A stretch of 64,000 bases of DNA from contig NC_051087.1 of the NCBI RefSeq assembly GCF_901709675.1, positions 1 through 64,000 on the forward strand, given 5' to 3'. The position numbers were made by a program, and so were the translations under genes. The stretch comes from Syngnathus acus. Lineage: Eukaryota > Chordata > Actinopteri > Syngnathiformes > Syngnathidae. Every line of letters starts with the position of its first letter. The stretch's first letter is position 1. The notes under the pieces are model-generated. The model was given only the letters and a program-made list of their open reading frames with translations, made no database searches and was not told the DNA's origin. This document shows, piece after piece, positions 12,268-22,964 of this stretch.

Positions 12268-13020
12268 AACGCAATGAGTTGTATTTACCTTGTACGTTCT
12301 AGACGGTCCAGTTGCAAGCAGAAAATAAAGATATTTCTGTTGATAATCGTCGTGTTTGTATCTGCTGTCGCCCTTACGGCAATCCGCGCCCACAGATTTG
12401 AATCTTGGCGGGATTTCCGCCTATTGACGTCATTGCCGCGGCACATGACTGCGACGCAATACCCGCTTATCTGAAACTGTAAAGTTAAAAGTAGAGTTAA
12501 ATAAAGTTTTCTTTTTTAATCAACGCAATAATTTACAAATGTTGACCAGAAAGAATCGTCGAATTTCGGAGTCTGTGGCTGGAAGCAGACGCCGAGTTCG
12601 ACGTCCCCCCCCAAACGCCACACTCACTCGCTTTTCAGGGCTACAAAAGTACTTCTTTTTAAAAACAATGAGTTGTATTTACCGTGTACGCTCTAGACGG
12701 TCCAGTTGCAAGCAGAAAATAAAAACATTTCTCATGTTTGTCGTCGTGTTACTATCCGCTGTGTCTCCTTCGCCGCCATCGCAGATTTCCTACATCCTGT
12801 TGCGAGCCACGCCCACTTTGAATTCTGGCGGAAGTTCCGCCTATTGACGTCATGTCCGCGTCACATGACTGCGACGTAATATTATCTAAAATGGTAAATT
12901 AGAGTTAAATAAAGTTTTCTTTTTTTAATCAACGGGATCATTTACAACCGTTGACCAGGGAGAATCGTCGAAATTCGGCGTCTGTGGCTGGGCTGGCAGC
13001 AGACGCCGAGTTCGACGTCA
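12268..13020. repeat. 394-bp tandem duplication
   Basis: Two diverged direct copies, about 12268-12607 and 12662-13020, begin with the same segment (ATGAGTTGTATTTACC at 12274 and 12668, offset 394 bp). They share the blocks TTCCGCCTATTGACGTCAT, TTAGAGTTAAATAAAGTTTTC and GCAGACGCCGAGTTCGACGT. Each copy opens short reading frames that differ in length, and I see no conserved protein. The units contain CRE-like TGACGTCA half-sites and polyadenylation-like AATAAA. Function unknown. Confidence 0.8.
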
Positions 13021-13325
13021 CGTGACTGCGATGTGAACTGACGTCATATAGCAACTGCTGTTATATTAAATGGCGTGTGGATGTAATGGCGCACTAAATA
13101 ACTGGCACGTTTCCCATACATGACGATGCGGGTTCGACATAAATCGCAGCACTTTTCTTTCTCCCTCGTCTGTATGTATATACCTTAATATTACTTTTAC
13201 TGTTATCTTATTACGGATATCTTATCTCAGGGTTTATTTAGACCAGAAAAGTCTTTTTGTCCGCCTGTTTGGGCAACTGTGATGTCATTTTTTGCAAGTA
13301 GCTGTAATTTCATTTTTTACTAAAG
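13021..13325. other. Spacer with no recognised feature
   Basis: Unique-looking sequence of mixed composition between the tandem duplication and a LINE tail. I see no conserved coding frame, RNA gene or clear repeat here. Confidence 0.5.
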
Positions 13326-13497
13326 AAGGGTTCAGTGAATGTCCATATGAAACTGGTGGCGTTCGGGACCACTGAACTAAACATATTGCAGTAAATTTAA
13401 AAGTATTTATTCTATTTATTTTATGCACTGATCAGTTGGCACTTTTTAAATTTCGTTGTACATGTGTGACAATGACAATAAAGATCTATTCTATTCT
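13326..13497 (+). mobile_element. LINE 3' tail
   Basis: The segment ends in GACAATGACAATAAAGATC followed by ATTCT repeats, the typical 3' end of fish L2/CR1-like LINEs, which finish in a short tandem repeat instead of poly(A). No coding part remains. Confidence 0.6.
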
Positions 13498-13520
13498 AAG
13501 TCTAGTTCAATAAACTGTAG

Positions 13521-13800
13521 TCAGATTATGTGTTTCCATAATAATTGATTTTTGTGTGTATTTTGACATTGTTGTGTATCCAAACTATTCCAAAGATTCA
13601 TTCCGCATACAGGCACACAAAAACTTTCCAGAGTAGTTTCAATCTTGGAATTATGAAATCTTCTCAATTTATAGTCTTTCATTAAGAAGTATTTTTGTAG
13701 ATTTACCGGTAATAACTTGTTGAATGCTTTCAATAAAACGAGTGATAGTCTATGAAATGACTTAAAATGTTTATTTATCATCTTGGAGCTAAATTATTCA
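13521..13800 (-). mobile_element. Non-LTR retrotransposon RT fragment
   Basis: About 87 open codons on the minus strand resemble the extreme C-terminus of endonuclease/reverse-transcriptase proteins of LINEs. The pattern includes LPVNLQKYF, YKLRRFHNSK and GMNLWNSL. There is no catalytic domain, and it is clearly a decayed fragment. It lies 260 bp beyond the stop codon of polr3f. Confidence 0.6.
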
Positions 13801-13972
13801 ATGTTTCTACATACCTACGCCATGCAATGTGGTGAGAACGCTGGTTGGTCGCTCTCTGTATTCTATATGTATCAGCTTCACGCCGTCATCTATTCGGAGC
13901 TTTCTTTGATTTCGGAATACAACTCTTCCCGCAGTTGCAAAGCATCATGAAACGAGCCATGCGAGGATTGAC

Positions 13973-13978
13973 TTTATT
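13973..13978 (-). terminator. Poly(A) signal of polr3f
   Basis: AATAAA on the minus strand, about 85 bases downstream of the polr3f stop codon at 14064-14066. It is the first such hexamer after the stop. Confidence 0.7.
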
Positions 13979-14063
13979 GACAAGGGCGCAAGCGGCAACC
14001 AGATGCCAGTAAGGAAGCCCCAGCGTAGCAGCACAGTGGGTCGTCGGGGGCGCGAGCCAGCTG

Positions 14064-17000
14064 TCAGAAGGCAAGCCATTGGTCCAAGTAGACGCAGGTG
14101 GATGGCGAGATCTCGCCGCCATCGTGACACTCGTGGAAAACCTGCCAGCCGCAAGACCCCAACAGCGCTTTGTGAGAGGGCGTTTTAGGCTGAGCACACA
14201 AGCGAGGGCAAGTCAAGGAGTGTCCGACCATCAAGGCAGCGTTGCCTTCCTCGGGAACCCGCCCGCCCGCCCGCCACGTCTATGTCCAAAGGATCAAAGA
14301 GCTCCGAAGCAAAGGACCAAACAAAAAGGTCAGCGTTACCGGGCAGAGTCCGCAGGGCGTCTTGACCAGTCCGGCGGGCGCCGTCACGGCCTTGACGGCG
14401 CGATACAGCTTGATGCGTCCGTCCACGCTGCCCGGCGTCCCCTCCTTGGCTGCCATCACGCTCATCTCCGCCTTGCCGTCGTACACCAGCGTGTCCAGGA
14501 TGGTCTCCGTGTCCTCCGTGGACAGGTCCACCTGGCCGGGCCGGAGCGGAAGGACGCTCAGCGGGCAAGAGGTGGGAGCACGGGTAGGGCGCGGCCACAG
14601 CTACCTTGCTGATGCCCAGCTCGCTGATGTACTTCCAGACTTCGTGCGAGGTGGCGAAGGAACTGTTCCTCTGGAGCACGGGACTCTGCTTACTGTCCTG
14701 CGCCGACTCCGCCTGAGGGTGCGCGCAGGAGGTGTTAGTGTGAGCGGCTAATCACGAGATTTTCAGCTTCTCCCTTGTGCTCCCATGCCAGCCGGCGCCC
14801 AAAGCCGTAGAGAGCAAAGTGCAGAGGAAGGGACGCCATTTTGTTTGTCTTCCCAAGCACCCATTTGATTTATACGGCTCGGCTGGCGCTCCACCCCCTA
14901 CCTCGGTGACGTGACCTCACCTTGCCGTGCAGGAACTTGAAGCACTGCTGGTTCAACACCTCCACAAACTCCGACTCAAAGTCCTGGTCACTGTACCAGG
15001 CGCCGCCCGTCACTGAGCGGTCGGGCTGCACGTTGTACAACATGTAGACTTTCTTCTTGGACGCCTGCACGCACGCACGCACGCACAGCCTTATTGAGGA
15101 TTTGAAGTTGTGCGCCAGGATTGCACATTTCCACCTTTTCCGTTTGTTCCCACCATAGCAAAGTGTTTCATGCGGTTGCCAGTGCAAATTCTAACTTTTC
15201 CGCTCGTTCACTTCCCTTTTCAACATGGACCGCATTTGTCACAATAGAGCCCCCCCCCCCCCCTTCAACACGGCACGCCCGCTTTGACACGTCGGGCTCA
15301 TCAAAAGATGCGACCGAGCCAGGGGTGGCGGTCCGGGGAGCCTCGCGCAGGCCCACGACGTGAACGCACGCATTGGCGGGTGAGCGAGCGCCATTTCTCA
15401 CCGCATTCCGGTCCGAGACGGTTTGGAAAGCGTCAAGCGGCCGCGATATGACGCGATACGGCAGGACGCTTACAAAACGGCGCCAAAGCCACGGAGGACT
15501 CACCGCCACAGACTTGACGGCCTTGATGAGTTTTTTGCTCTCGAGGTTCTTGAGGATCTTGTTGATCTCAGTCAGAGGGAGGTTGCTCTTGAAGCGGATG
15601 TCCCGGCTCCAGATGCCTGCGCATTGGTGGCGCGTGGGTGCGTGTGCACGTCACAGGCTCTAATCCTTAAACTAAGGTCGGAACGCACCCACTCACCTTT
15701 GTTTGCGGCGTCTTCGATGATCTGGTAGACCAGCTTCTCCTGGTTGTCGGAACCTTTCATCTTGCTGACGTCACACACGCACATTCGCACGGCGGCGGGT
15801 CACAAGAAGCGCTTGACACGCGTGTGGCGACGGCGCACGCATGTTACCTAGCGCTCTGCGTCTCCTTCAGCCTATAGAGGAGCCCGCTGCTGTTCCGGAG
15901 CAGATCCAGACAACCCTGGCGCATAGGTCAAGCAGGGGTCAGGCAGAGGCCGGGCAAGGAACGCGAGAGCCAAGGCAGCGAAGGCAAAGGGCTACCAACC
16001 AGCGAGAGCAGTTTGTTGATGGCAGCAGCCCTCTGCTGAGCGTCCAGGTGCGGCATGTCGTTCTGGATCACCTGGTCGGTGATGCCGTGAGGAAACTGCT
16101 GACACAGCTCTTTGATCCTGAAAATGCAACAACACGCTGAAGTGAAGGGTTGGTTCTTTTTTTGGGGTTTTCATTTAAATGCAAACACTTAATCAATCAA
16201 AATACTCATTGATAGATTAATTGATAATCATCAGTTGCAACCCTACTCTCAACTATTCAGGGTTGTCAGGCGAAAAAGGGTTTCATTTCCTTCCAAACAA
16301 CGGCGGAGAGAGACGTTTGAATCGGATCAGTGCAGTCACCGTATTTCAGTTTAGACTTCGATAACTGCACAAAGTGCCTCGATGCCGGTCTTGAAACGGT
16401 ACCTTGAAAAGAAATCAAAAGGAGTTGCAAGAATAAGTGATAAAACAACAACGCGTGACGTCACTTGAAAAGTTTCTGTTATTGTGGAAGCAGAGCGAGA
16501 AAAAGACTTGGACAATCGCAACAATTGTCCTACTGGAGGATCCGTTGCCACTCCATTAGGAAGCGTTAACTCAGCGCAAACGGGAAAGATGTGCAAAATA
16601 ACGCTTCTGTTTAAAATAGAACTGGACCAAGCGACGTCTTCGTCTACTACTAGTCGCTATTCCCGGTGTATTTGCTCAATTTGTGCATTTCTGCCCGAAA
16701 AGGATGCATGTCAAGTCAGGTTTGTTTCTACAGCCCTTAACCACCAAAACGTCTCGTTTGATGAGATGAAGACGTGTCTCTTCAAACGCATCAATACACA
16801 AAGTGTCCATGAAAACTACAAAACCTCTGATGGGATTGAAGAAATGTTGACATGTACAGTGCCTTGCGAAAGTATTCGGCCCCCTGGAACCTTTCAACAT
16901 TTTGCCACATTTCAGGCTTCAAACATAAAAGATATAAAAATTTAATTTTTGGCAAGAATCAACAACAAGTGGGACACAATCGTGAAGTGGAATGAAATTT

Positions 17001-19377
17001 ATTGGATAATTTAAACTTTTTTAACAAATAAAAAACTGAAAAGTGGGGCGTGCAATATTATTCGGCCCCTTTACTTTCAGTGCAGCAAACTCACTCCAGA
17101 AGTTCAGTGAGGATCTTTGAATGATCCAATGTTGTCCTAAATGACTGATGATGATAAATAGAATGCCCCTGTGTGTAATCAAGTCTCCGTATAAATGCAC
17201 CTGCTCTTTGATAGTCTCAGGGTTCTGTTTAAAGCGCAGAGAGAACCATGAAGACAAAGGAACACACCAGGCAGGTCCGAGATACTGTTGTGGAGAAGTT
17301 TAAAGCCGGATTTGGATACAAAAATATTTCCCAAGCTTTAAACATCTCAAGGAGCACTGTGCAAGCAATTATATTGAAATGGAAGGAGTATCAGACCACT
17401 GCAAATTTACCAAGACCCGGCCGTCCCTCCAAACTTTCATCTCAAACAAGGAGAAGACTGATCAGAGATGCAGCCAAGAGGCCCATGATCACTCTGGATG
17501 AACTGCAGATAAGTACAGCTGAGGTGGGAGAGTCTGTCCATCGGACAACAATCAGTCGTGCACTGCACAAATCTGGCCTTTATGGAAGAGTGGCAAGAAG
17601 AAAGCCATTTCTCAAAGATATCCATAAAAAGTCTCGTTTAAAGTTTGCCACAAGCCACCTGGGAGACACACCAAACATGTGGAAGAAGGTGCTCTGGTCA
17701 GATGAGACCAGAATCGAACTTTTTGGCCACAATGCAAAACGATATGTTTGGCGTAAAAGCAACACAGCTCATCACCCTGAACACACCATCCCCACTGTCA
17801 AACATGGTGGTGGCAGCATCATGCTTTGGGCCTGCTTTTCTTCAGCAGGGACAGGGAAGATGGCTAAAATTGATGGGAAGATGGATGGAGCCAAATACAG
17901 GACCATTCTGGAAGAAAACCTGTTGGAGTCTGCAAAAGACCTGAGACTGGGACGGAGATTTATCTTCCAACAGGACGATGATCCAAAACATAAAGCCAAA
18001 TCTACAATGGAATGGTTCACAAATAGACGTATCCAGGTGTTTGAATGGCCAAGTCAAAGTCCAGACCTGAATCCAATCGAGAATCTGTGGAAAGAGCTGA
18101 AGACTGCTGTTCACAAACGCTCTCCATCCAACCTCACTGAGCTCCAGCTGTTTTGCAAGGAAGAATGGGCAAGAATTCCAGTCTCTCCATGTGCAAAACT
18201 GATGGAGACATACCCCAAGCGACTTGCAGCTGTAATTGCAGCAAAAGGTGGCGCTACAAAGTATTAGCGCAAGGGGGCCGAATAATATTGCACGCCCCAC
18301 TTTTCAGTTTTTTATTTGTTAAAAAAGTTTAAATTATCCAATAAATTTCGTTCCACTTCACGATTGTGTCCCACTTGTTGTTGATTTTGACAAAAAATTA
18401 AACTTTTATATCTTTATGTTTGAAACCTGAAATGTCGCGAAATGTTGAAAGGTTCAAGGGGGCCGAATACTTACGCAAGGCACTGTAAACATAGCCGATG
18501 TGGCTCCATCTCAAAACCTGTCTGTCTGTCTGTCTGTCTGTCTGTATGCATGTATGCATGCATGCATGCATGCATGCAGCTGTACTGCTGAGGACCGCAA
18601 GCAACTGCAGAGAGTGGTGAGGACGGCAGAGAAAATCACCCGGACTCCGCTGCCCACTCTGCAGAGTATCCACCACCGTAGGGTCCACAGGAGAGCGGCG
18701 TCCATCCTTAAAGACCCCACCCACCCCCAACATGGACTGTTCACACTTCTCCCCTCAGGCCGGTGGTACAGAAGTGTAAAATGTAAAACCTCCCGTTTCA
18801 AGAACTCTTTCTTCCCCACGGCCATTAGATTAACAGATGACCAGATCACTACCTCTATCACTGATCTGCACTTTATACTGTACATTGTTTACACTCACTT
18901 TGTTTTGCACTGCATTCTCCCCTGTTTAACAGTACATTCAGTATAACTCTCATAACTGTTGCGCAATGCCATTTTTGCACTAGCCTATATTGCACATCCC
19001 TCACCTTAGTAGTTGTATATACTGTGTATATATTGTGGTTTTTATATTTATTTTTATATTTTTTAATATTTTGTGTCTTTCTACTTTTTAATCTTCTGTT
19101 AATCTTCCTTACCTTGTGAGGCACTTTAACGGACAGCGAAAGAATTTCATTGTACAAAGAAAAAGTGCTTTCCTTTTGTACACATGACAATAAACGCTTT
19201 GAATCTTGAATGTATGTATGTATGTATGTATGTATGTATGTATGTAGTATGTATGTATGTATGTATGCACTATGAAGACTGTAAATACAAGGCGAAGCTA
19301 TAAACTTGGGACAAAGTGCCTGACCTGTTTTCAACTTCACAAATGTTCGGTTCCTTCTTTACTTTTGCGTCAGACAT
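14064..19377 (-). CDS. polr3f: DNA-directed RNA polymerase III subunit RPC6
   Basis: Nine coding exons: 19377-19325, 16117-16000, 15915-15848, 15764-15697, 15616-15504, 15064-14921, 14712-14605, 14531-14340, 14141-14064. They join in frame into 313 residues (human about 316). RPC6/RPC39 is the Pol III subunit that opens promoter DNA with RPC3 and RPC7 and contacts TFIIIB. Visible are the winged-helix region (QFPHGITDQVIQNDMPH, LVYQIIEDA, GIWSRDIRFKSNLPLTEI), the strongly conserved YSDQDFESEFVEVLNQQC segment, and the C-terminal CGLCPV...C...C arrangement that supplies the four cysteines for the 4Fe-4S cluster. The start is the ATG of a 53-nt first exon matching the family N-terminus (EVENR at the junction). 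Intron 1 (3.2 kb) carries a whole Tc1 element and a LINE fragment; all other introns are short. Identity is very secure; exon 1 is slightly less so. Confidence 0.95.
16180..16260. mobile_element. Possible hAT MITE relic
   Basis: The tract TCAATCAAAATACTCATTG with nearby AATTGATAATCATCAG and GTTGCAACCCT resembles the ends of non-autonomous hAT elements in fish. It is short and decayed and lies in polr3f intron 1, close to exon 2. Confidence 0.3.
16857..18485 (+). mobile_element. Complete Tc1-like DNA transposon
   Basis: A 1629-bp element flanked by TA on both sides (16855-16856 and 18486-18487), as expected for Tc1/mariner target-site duplication. The ends are inverted repeats of about 210 bp. 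Each holds an outer copy starting CAGTGCCTTGCG and an inner copy around TATTCGGCCCC, the IR/DR layout known from Sleeping Beauty-type elements. The repeats differ only by a few substitutions. The transposase ORF between them is uninterrupted. The element lies in intron 1 of polr3f, in the opposite direction to the host gene. Confidence 0.97.
17248..18267 (+). CDS. Tc1-like transposase, apparently intact
   Basis: A 339-residue protein, the usual length for the family. Residues 1-110 form the paired-like DNA-binding domain with two helix-turn-helix parts (KNISQALNISRSTVQ; TTISRALHKSGL) around a GRPS-type linker at 58-61. The catalytic triad is DD34E: D152 in LWSDETRIELF, D243 in FQQDDDPKH and E278 in SPDLNPIENLWKELK, with exactly 34 residues between the last two. 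The family more often has DND at the second motif; here it is DDD, which leaves the catalytic residue in place. There is no frameshift or stop. The start ATG follows GAGAACC. Whether it is active or expressed cannot be judged from sequence. Confidence 0.96.
   Translation: MKTKEHTRQVRDTVVEKFKAGFGYKNISQALNISRSTVQAIILKWKEYQTTANLPRPGRPSKLSSQTRRRLIRDAAKRPMITLDELQISTAEVGESVHRTTISRALHKSGLYGRVARRKPFLKDIHKKSRLKFATSHLGDTPNMWKKVLWSDETRIELFGHNAKRYVWRKSNTAHHPEHTIPTVKHGGGSIMLWACFSSAGTGKMAKIDGKMDGAKYRTILEENLLESAKDLRLGRRFIFQQDDDPKHKAKSTMEWFTNRRIQVFEWPSQSPDLNPIENLWKELKTAVHKRSPSNLTELQLFCKEEWARIPVSPCAKLMETYPKRLAAVIAAKGGATKY
18519..18582 (+). repeat. (TGTC)n / (ATGC)n microsatellite
   Basis: A tetranucleotide tract of about seven CTGT units followed by repeated ATGC, placed at the 5' edge of the LINE fragment in polr3f intron 1. 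Confidence 0.9.
18583..19207 (+). mobile_element. LINE 3' fragment (RT C-terminus plus 3' UTR)
   Basis: The first 250 bases encode the C-terminus of a LINE reverse transcriptase, with motifs CTAEDRKQLQRVVRTAEKI, LKDPTHPQHGLFTLLPSGR and SRFKNSFFPTAIR. An untranslated stretch follows and ends in GACAATAAACGCTTTGAATC, then a (TGTA)n tail. This is the same overall type as the fragment at 9466 but a different family member. It sits next to the Tc1 element within polr3f intron 1. Confidence 0.85.
19208..19266 (+). repeat. (TGTA)n microsatellite
   Basis: About 14 tetranucleotide units directly after the LINE 3' end, likely grown from the element's own tail. It lies 60 bp from polr3f exon 1. Confidence 0.9.
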
Positions 19378-20926
19378 CTCGAACGTCCTCCTCACCTCTC
19401 GACGATTTTTCTTTTCAAGACATACGTGTATATATTTATACTTGACTAGTTGCCGAAGTCCTCTTGCAAACGTCGTCGTTTTGGTCGATTAGCTAGCTGT
19501 CTAGGTAGCCATGCTCCATTCAGACCGGGGGTCCTACAAAGCTCACGCAGACGTGGGGATGTCCGAAGAAATGCCTGCTCCAAACTATACCATGAGCCAA
19601 CTAATAAACCACGCGAACTCAGTCAGTTAATAGAGCGATTCCATAATAGTATCAGTTGGAGATAATTTTATTCGTGGTCTGGTACACCCATCCGGTAATT
19701 TGATGCCGCGTAGATCTCGCTAAGTCCAACGGGGTTTATGTACGTGGGAGAGAGACCGCTTCAGAGTGAACGCCAATAAAGCGACACCAAAGTCGAGAGC
19801 CTCCTATACAAATATTAGTTCCACCATGTATGTTTGGAGAAAAAAATGCATCGTTATTGTGATATTTGTAGGCAGGCGATCTCAAAACGTTTAACACACG
19901 ACGTACGCCGCATTAAAGGACCCCATTAGGGCAATTACAAATTATTACCGCCAGCTGTCGCTGCAAATTCCACATTTTCCTTTTCAAACGTCAAAAGCAT
20001 TAATACATCAAATAATCACCGAAGTGCACATTGTTTTTAGAAGTTTTTGTCGCCCAAATCATCCGTTCGAACTACAATCATATTTCCGCAAAACAGACCA
20101 ATCACAATCTGAAGACCTCATCGTACTGTCATTCCAGCCATTCATATAGCGTGACGCCATCAAAAGTGTGAGAACGCCGAGCCGATCTTAACACCCGAGG
20201 GTATGCGATACCTACCACGGAACTTGCAGTATGGATTCTGCTCCAGTGAGAGATCATGGCTTGAAACAGCAGCAAAAAGCGAAGATGCGATACTGAGCTC
20301 ACCCCAATGGAAGTCCCTCAACGGCACCTAGAAATTCTGTCCATAAAAGTTGGTAACAGAATCGGTGATAGAGGGAAGCCTTGGCGGAGTCCAACTCTCC
20401 CCCATAAGAGGGTCCGGTCGCCCGTGCTCCCAAAGCCACCCTCACAAAACTCTCAGACTCGCCATTGACTAAGTACAAGTGTTTATTCAGAAGACATGAA
20501 GGGTGACTCTAGGGCAGAAACAATGAGTTGAAAACTCCCTGGCCTCGAAATAAAATACTTTGGCAGTGCCACTCGAACGTGGCAACGATGTCTCTGTCCT
20601 TACATAGTCGTGACGCGCCGGATCAACGTAGCTCTGGTCGTCGCCGATAACCCCACTACGGGCGGTCGGGTCTGATCCGAACTCAGCTGAAGCACTTTGA
20701 CTTTCATCCATGTATGTGAAGCAACATCCAATGGTCATTACCAGAATGTCACAAGGTCACATTGGGCCCTTTCCGCTGCCACGTCGATGGCGGAGGAGCC
20801 GTCCGGGTCCTTGGCACAGGCGGAGCCTTAAACTCTCTCCGATCGCGACAGCGAGACGCGAGCGGGGAACCAAAGAAAGAACCCTAACCCTCGTGCGTAC
20901 ACATGTTGACTTTTGACCGGGCAGGC
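19378..20926. other. Spacer between polr3f 5' end and kat14 3' end
   Basis: This holds the polr3f upstream region (an AT-rich TATATTTATA lies 50-60 bases before its ATG) and the kat14 3' UTR. A candidate kat14 poly(A) signal, AATAAA on the minus strand, is at 20482-20487. At 20310-20410 the minus strand carries a decayed reverse transcriptase motif (VGLRQGFPLSP followed by FMDRIS) from a LINE. The rest shows no recognisable gene or RNA. Confidence 0.6.
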
Positions 20927-22892
20927 TCAGCGTCGCAATCGCAGGAAGAAGGCGTGGCGACACTCGGTACTGTCCACCGCGTAATACTTGTCGTAAAAGT
21001 CCAGGATGTACTCCTCGGCCTGGAAGCCGAACTTCTGGTAGAGCAACATGGCGGGATTGCCGGCGGACACGTGAAGCGTCACGTCCTTGCCCATGCAAGT
21101 CTGGGAGCAAAAAACAGCACCATCGCGCCACGTGACTTCATAAAACGGCAGAAAGGTGTCAAGAAAACATGTATTTGCGCTGGGGCCGGAAATAAAAGAA
21201 TATAGAAAAAGAAAGAAAATAGACCTGTATGAGGTGGTAGATCATGAAGGTTCCGATACCCGCTCGCCGCCACTCGGGGTGGACCAGAAGGAAGGAGACG
21301 TACGCCTCGTTGTACTTGACGTCGGGCACCATGAAACCGAAGCCCACCACCACCTTTTTGTAGAGCGCCACCACGCTGAAGTCAGGGTACTGCAGGCACT
21401 CTGACAGGTCCACTCCTGAGGGGGAGGGAGGCCGCAGCTCAAAGCACACGGAGGCGGTTGGGGCGTTACCTGGCGTTGCGTTACCTGGCCAGAAGCCTTG
21501 GCGACACATGGCGTTGACCGAGGCGATGTGACTGGGTCGTACGTAGCAGTAGTCCAGGGGGGCGTCGGGCTCCGGGATCCAGTCGGGGTCACGGCGGTGG
21601 GGGTGCGCTCGGATCTCGGCCAGCAGACGCATCTTGAGGGGCCGGCTCTCGTAGTCGCGCCTGGCCGATCGATGCACGTGACAGACATCCAATTAGGATT
21701 GCCCAACGAGCCTTTCCGTCGCCAGAAAGGCCATTCTGCTCGCTGGGACAGATCTCAAATTTACAAGCGAACGTGAAAAGCAAACAGCCTTGTGGCAGAT
21801 GGCCGGACCAGATTTCCATCTCCTCCGGCATGCCGTGCTCCCGTTCCCAAACGATCCTCAACGACACTGAGAAGCTTGTCACTGCCTCCTCCTGACGCAC
21901 GCACATATTTTGATATTGTTCGACACGACACGCACGGCCATCGCTTCGCAACGGACGCAGCTCTCTCGTACGCGTCGACTCATCGCCTCCCTACGGGGAG
22001 CCACACCTACGCCAAGCCAACAGCAGCCTCGTTTGGCCACGCTAGCCTTAGCCGACAATTTGGACGCCAGAGAAGTCTTCGACTGGCACCACAGGGTCCA
22101 AATTTCTCAAGCTTGGGACAAATTCACACCTTCTACCAAACCTCCCGTCACATCTCAGAGACAGCTGGGCTCAATTGGCTCACTTTTTCTTCTTTTTACC
22201 TGATGTAGGGTTTGAGGAGGCGGGACGTGTACGGGCTCTTGATGCTCTGCTCCGAAGCGCCGTCGGCTCCCGTCAGGCGACAGCCGAAAGACAGCCGTGG
22301 AGAGGGCAGGCCGCGCCGAGCCGGACCTTTCACCTGCGGAGAAGCGTCGCCAGTCACGCTTAGACAAAGCCGTCGCTTCCGCCACACGGCATTACCTGGA
22401 AGCGGTCCAAGACCCGCAGATCCCGGGACGCGGCGCCGCCCGTCTCCCGGGCCGCGGCGCCGTACGCTCCTCCCGCCAGGCTGAGCGCGCGGTCAATGTC
22501 CAGCAGGGGGAGTCCGTGCTGCCGCTTGGCCTGGCGCACTATCAGTTTACGGCGGAGGCGGCAGGCCTGCGGCGTGACAGCCAGCGCCAGAGGACACGCG
22601 TCCAGACGGCGCCGCAGCATCCGCTCGTCGTACGGGCTGATGCGGGCGTGGCGAGGAATCCCGGGGCTCCCGTGTCTTTTGTCGCAGCGGGCCGACCTCT
22701 TGCGCTCCGGGCCCCGCAGCCCTGCCGCTTCTTCCGAGTCGCCCCGGCGCCCGTCGTCGTCCTCGCTGTCCACCTCCCGCTTGATGTGAGGTGGCGCCGG
22801 GCGCAGTTTCTTGCGTACCAAGGCGGCGGGGGGAGGGGCGTACTCCATGCCGGGGTCGATCACGGCCTCCATCTCCTCGTCGTCTGGACGCA

Positions 22893-22964
<72 letters not shown>

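Noticed and set aside
19381-19440. Alternative polr3f first exon ending GTCGAGAG before GTGAGG
   Set aside because: It has no in-frame ATG; the exon at 19377-19325 has an ATG, the conserved EVENR end and the right length.
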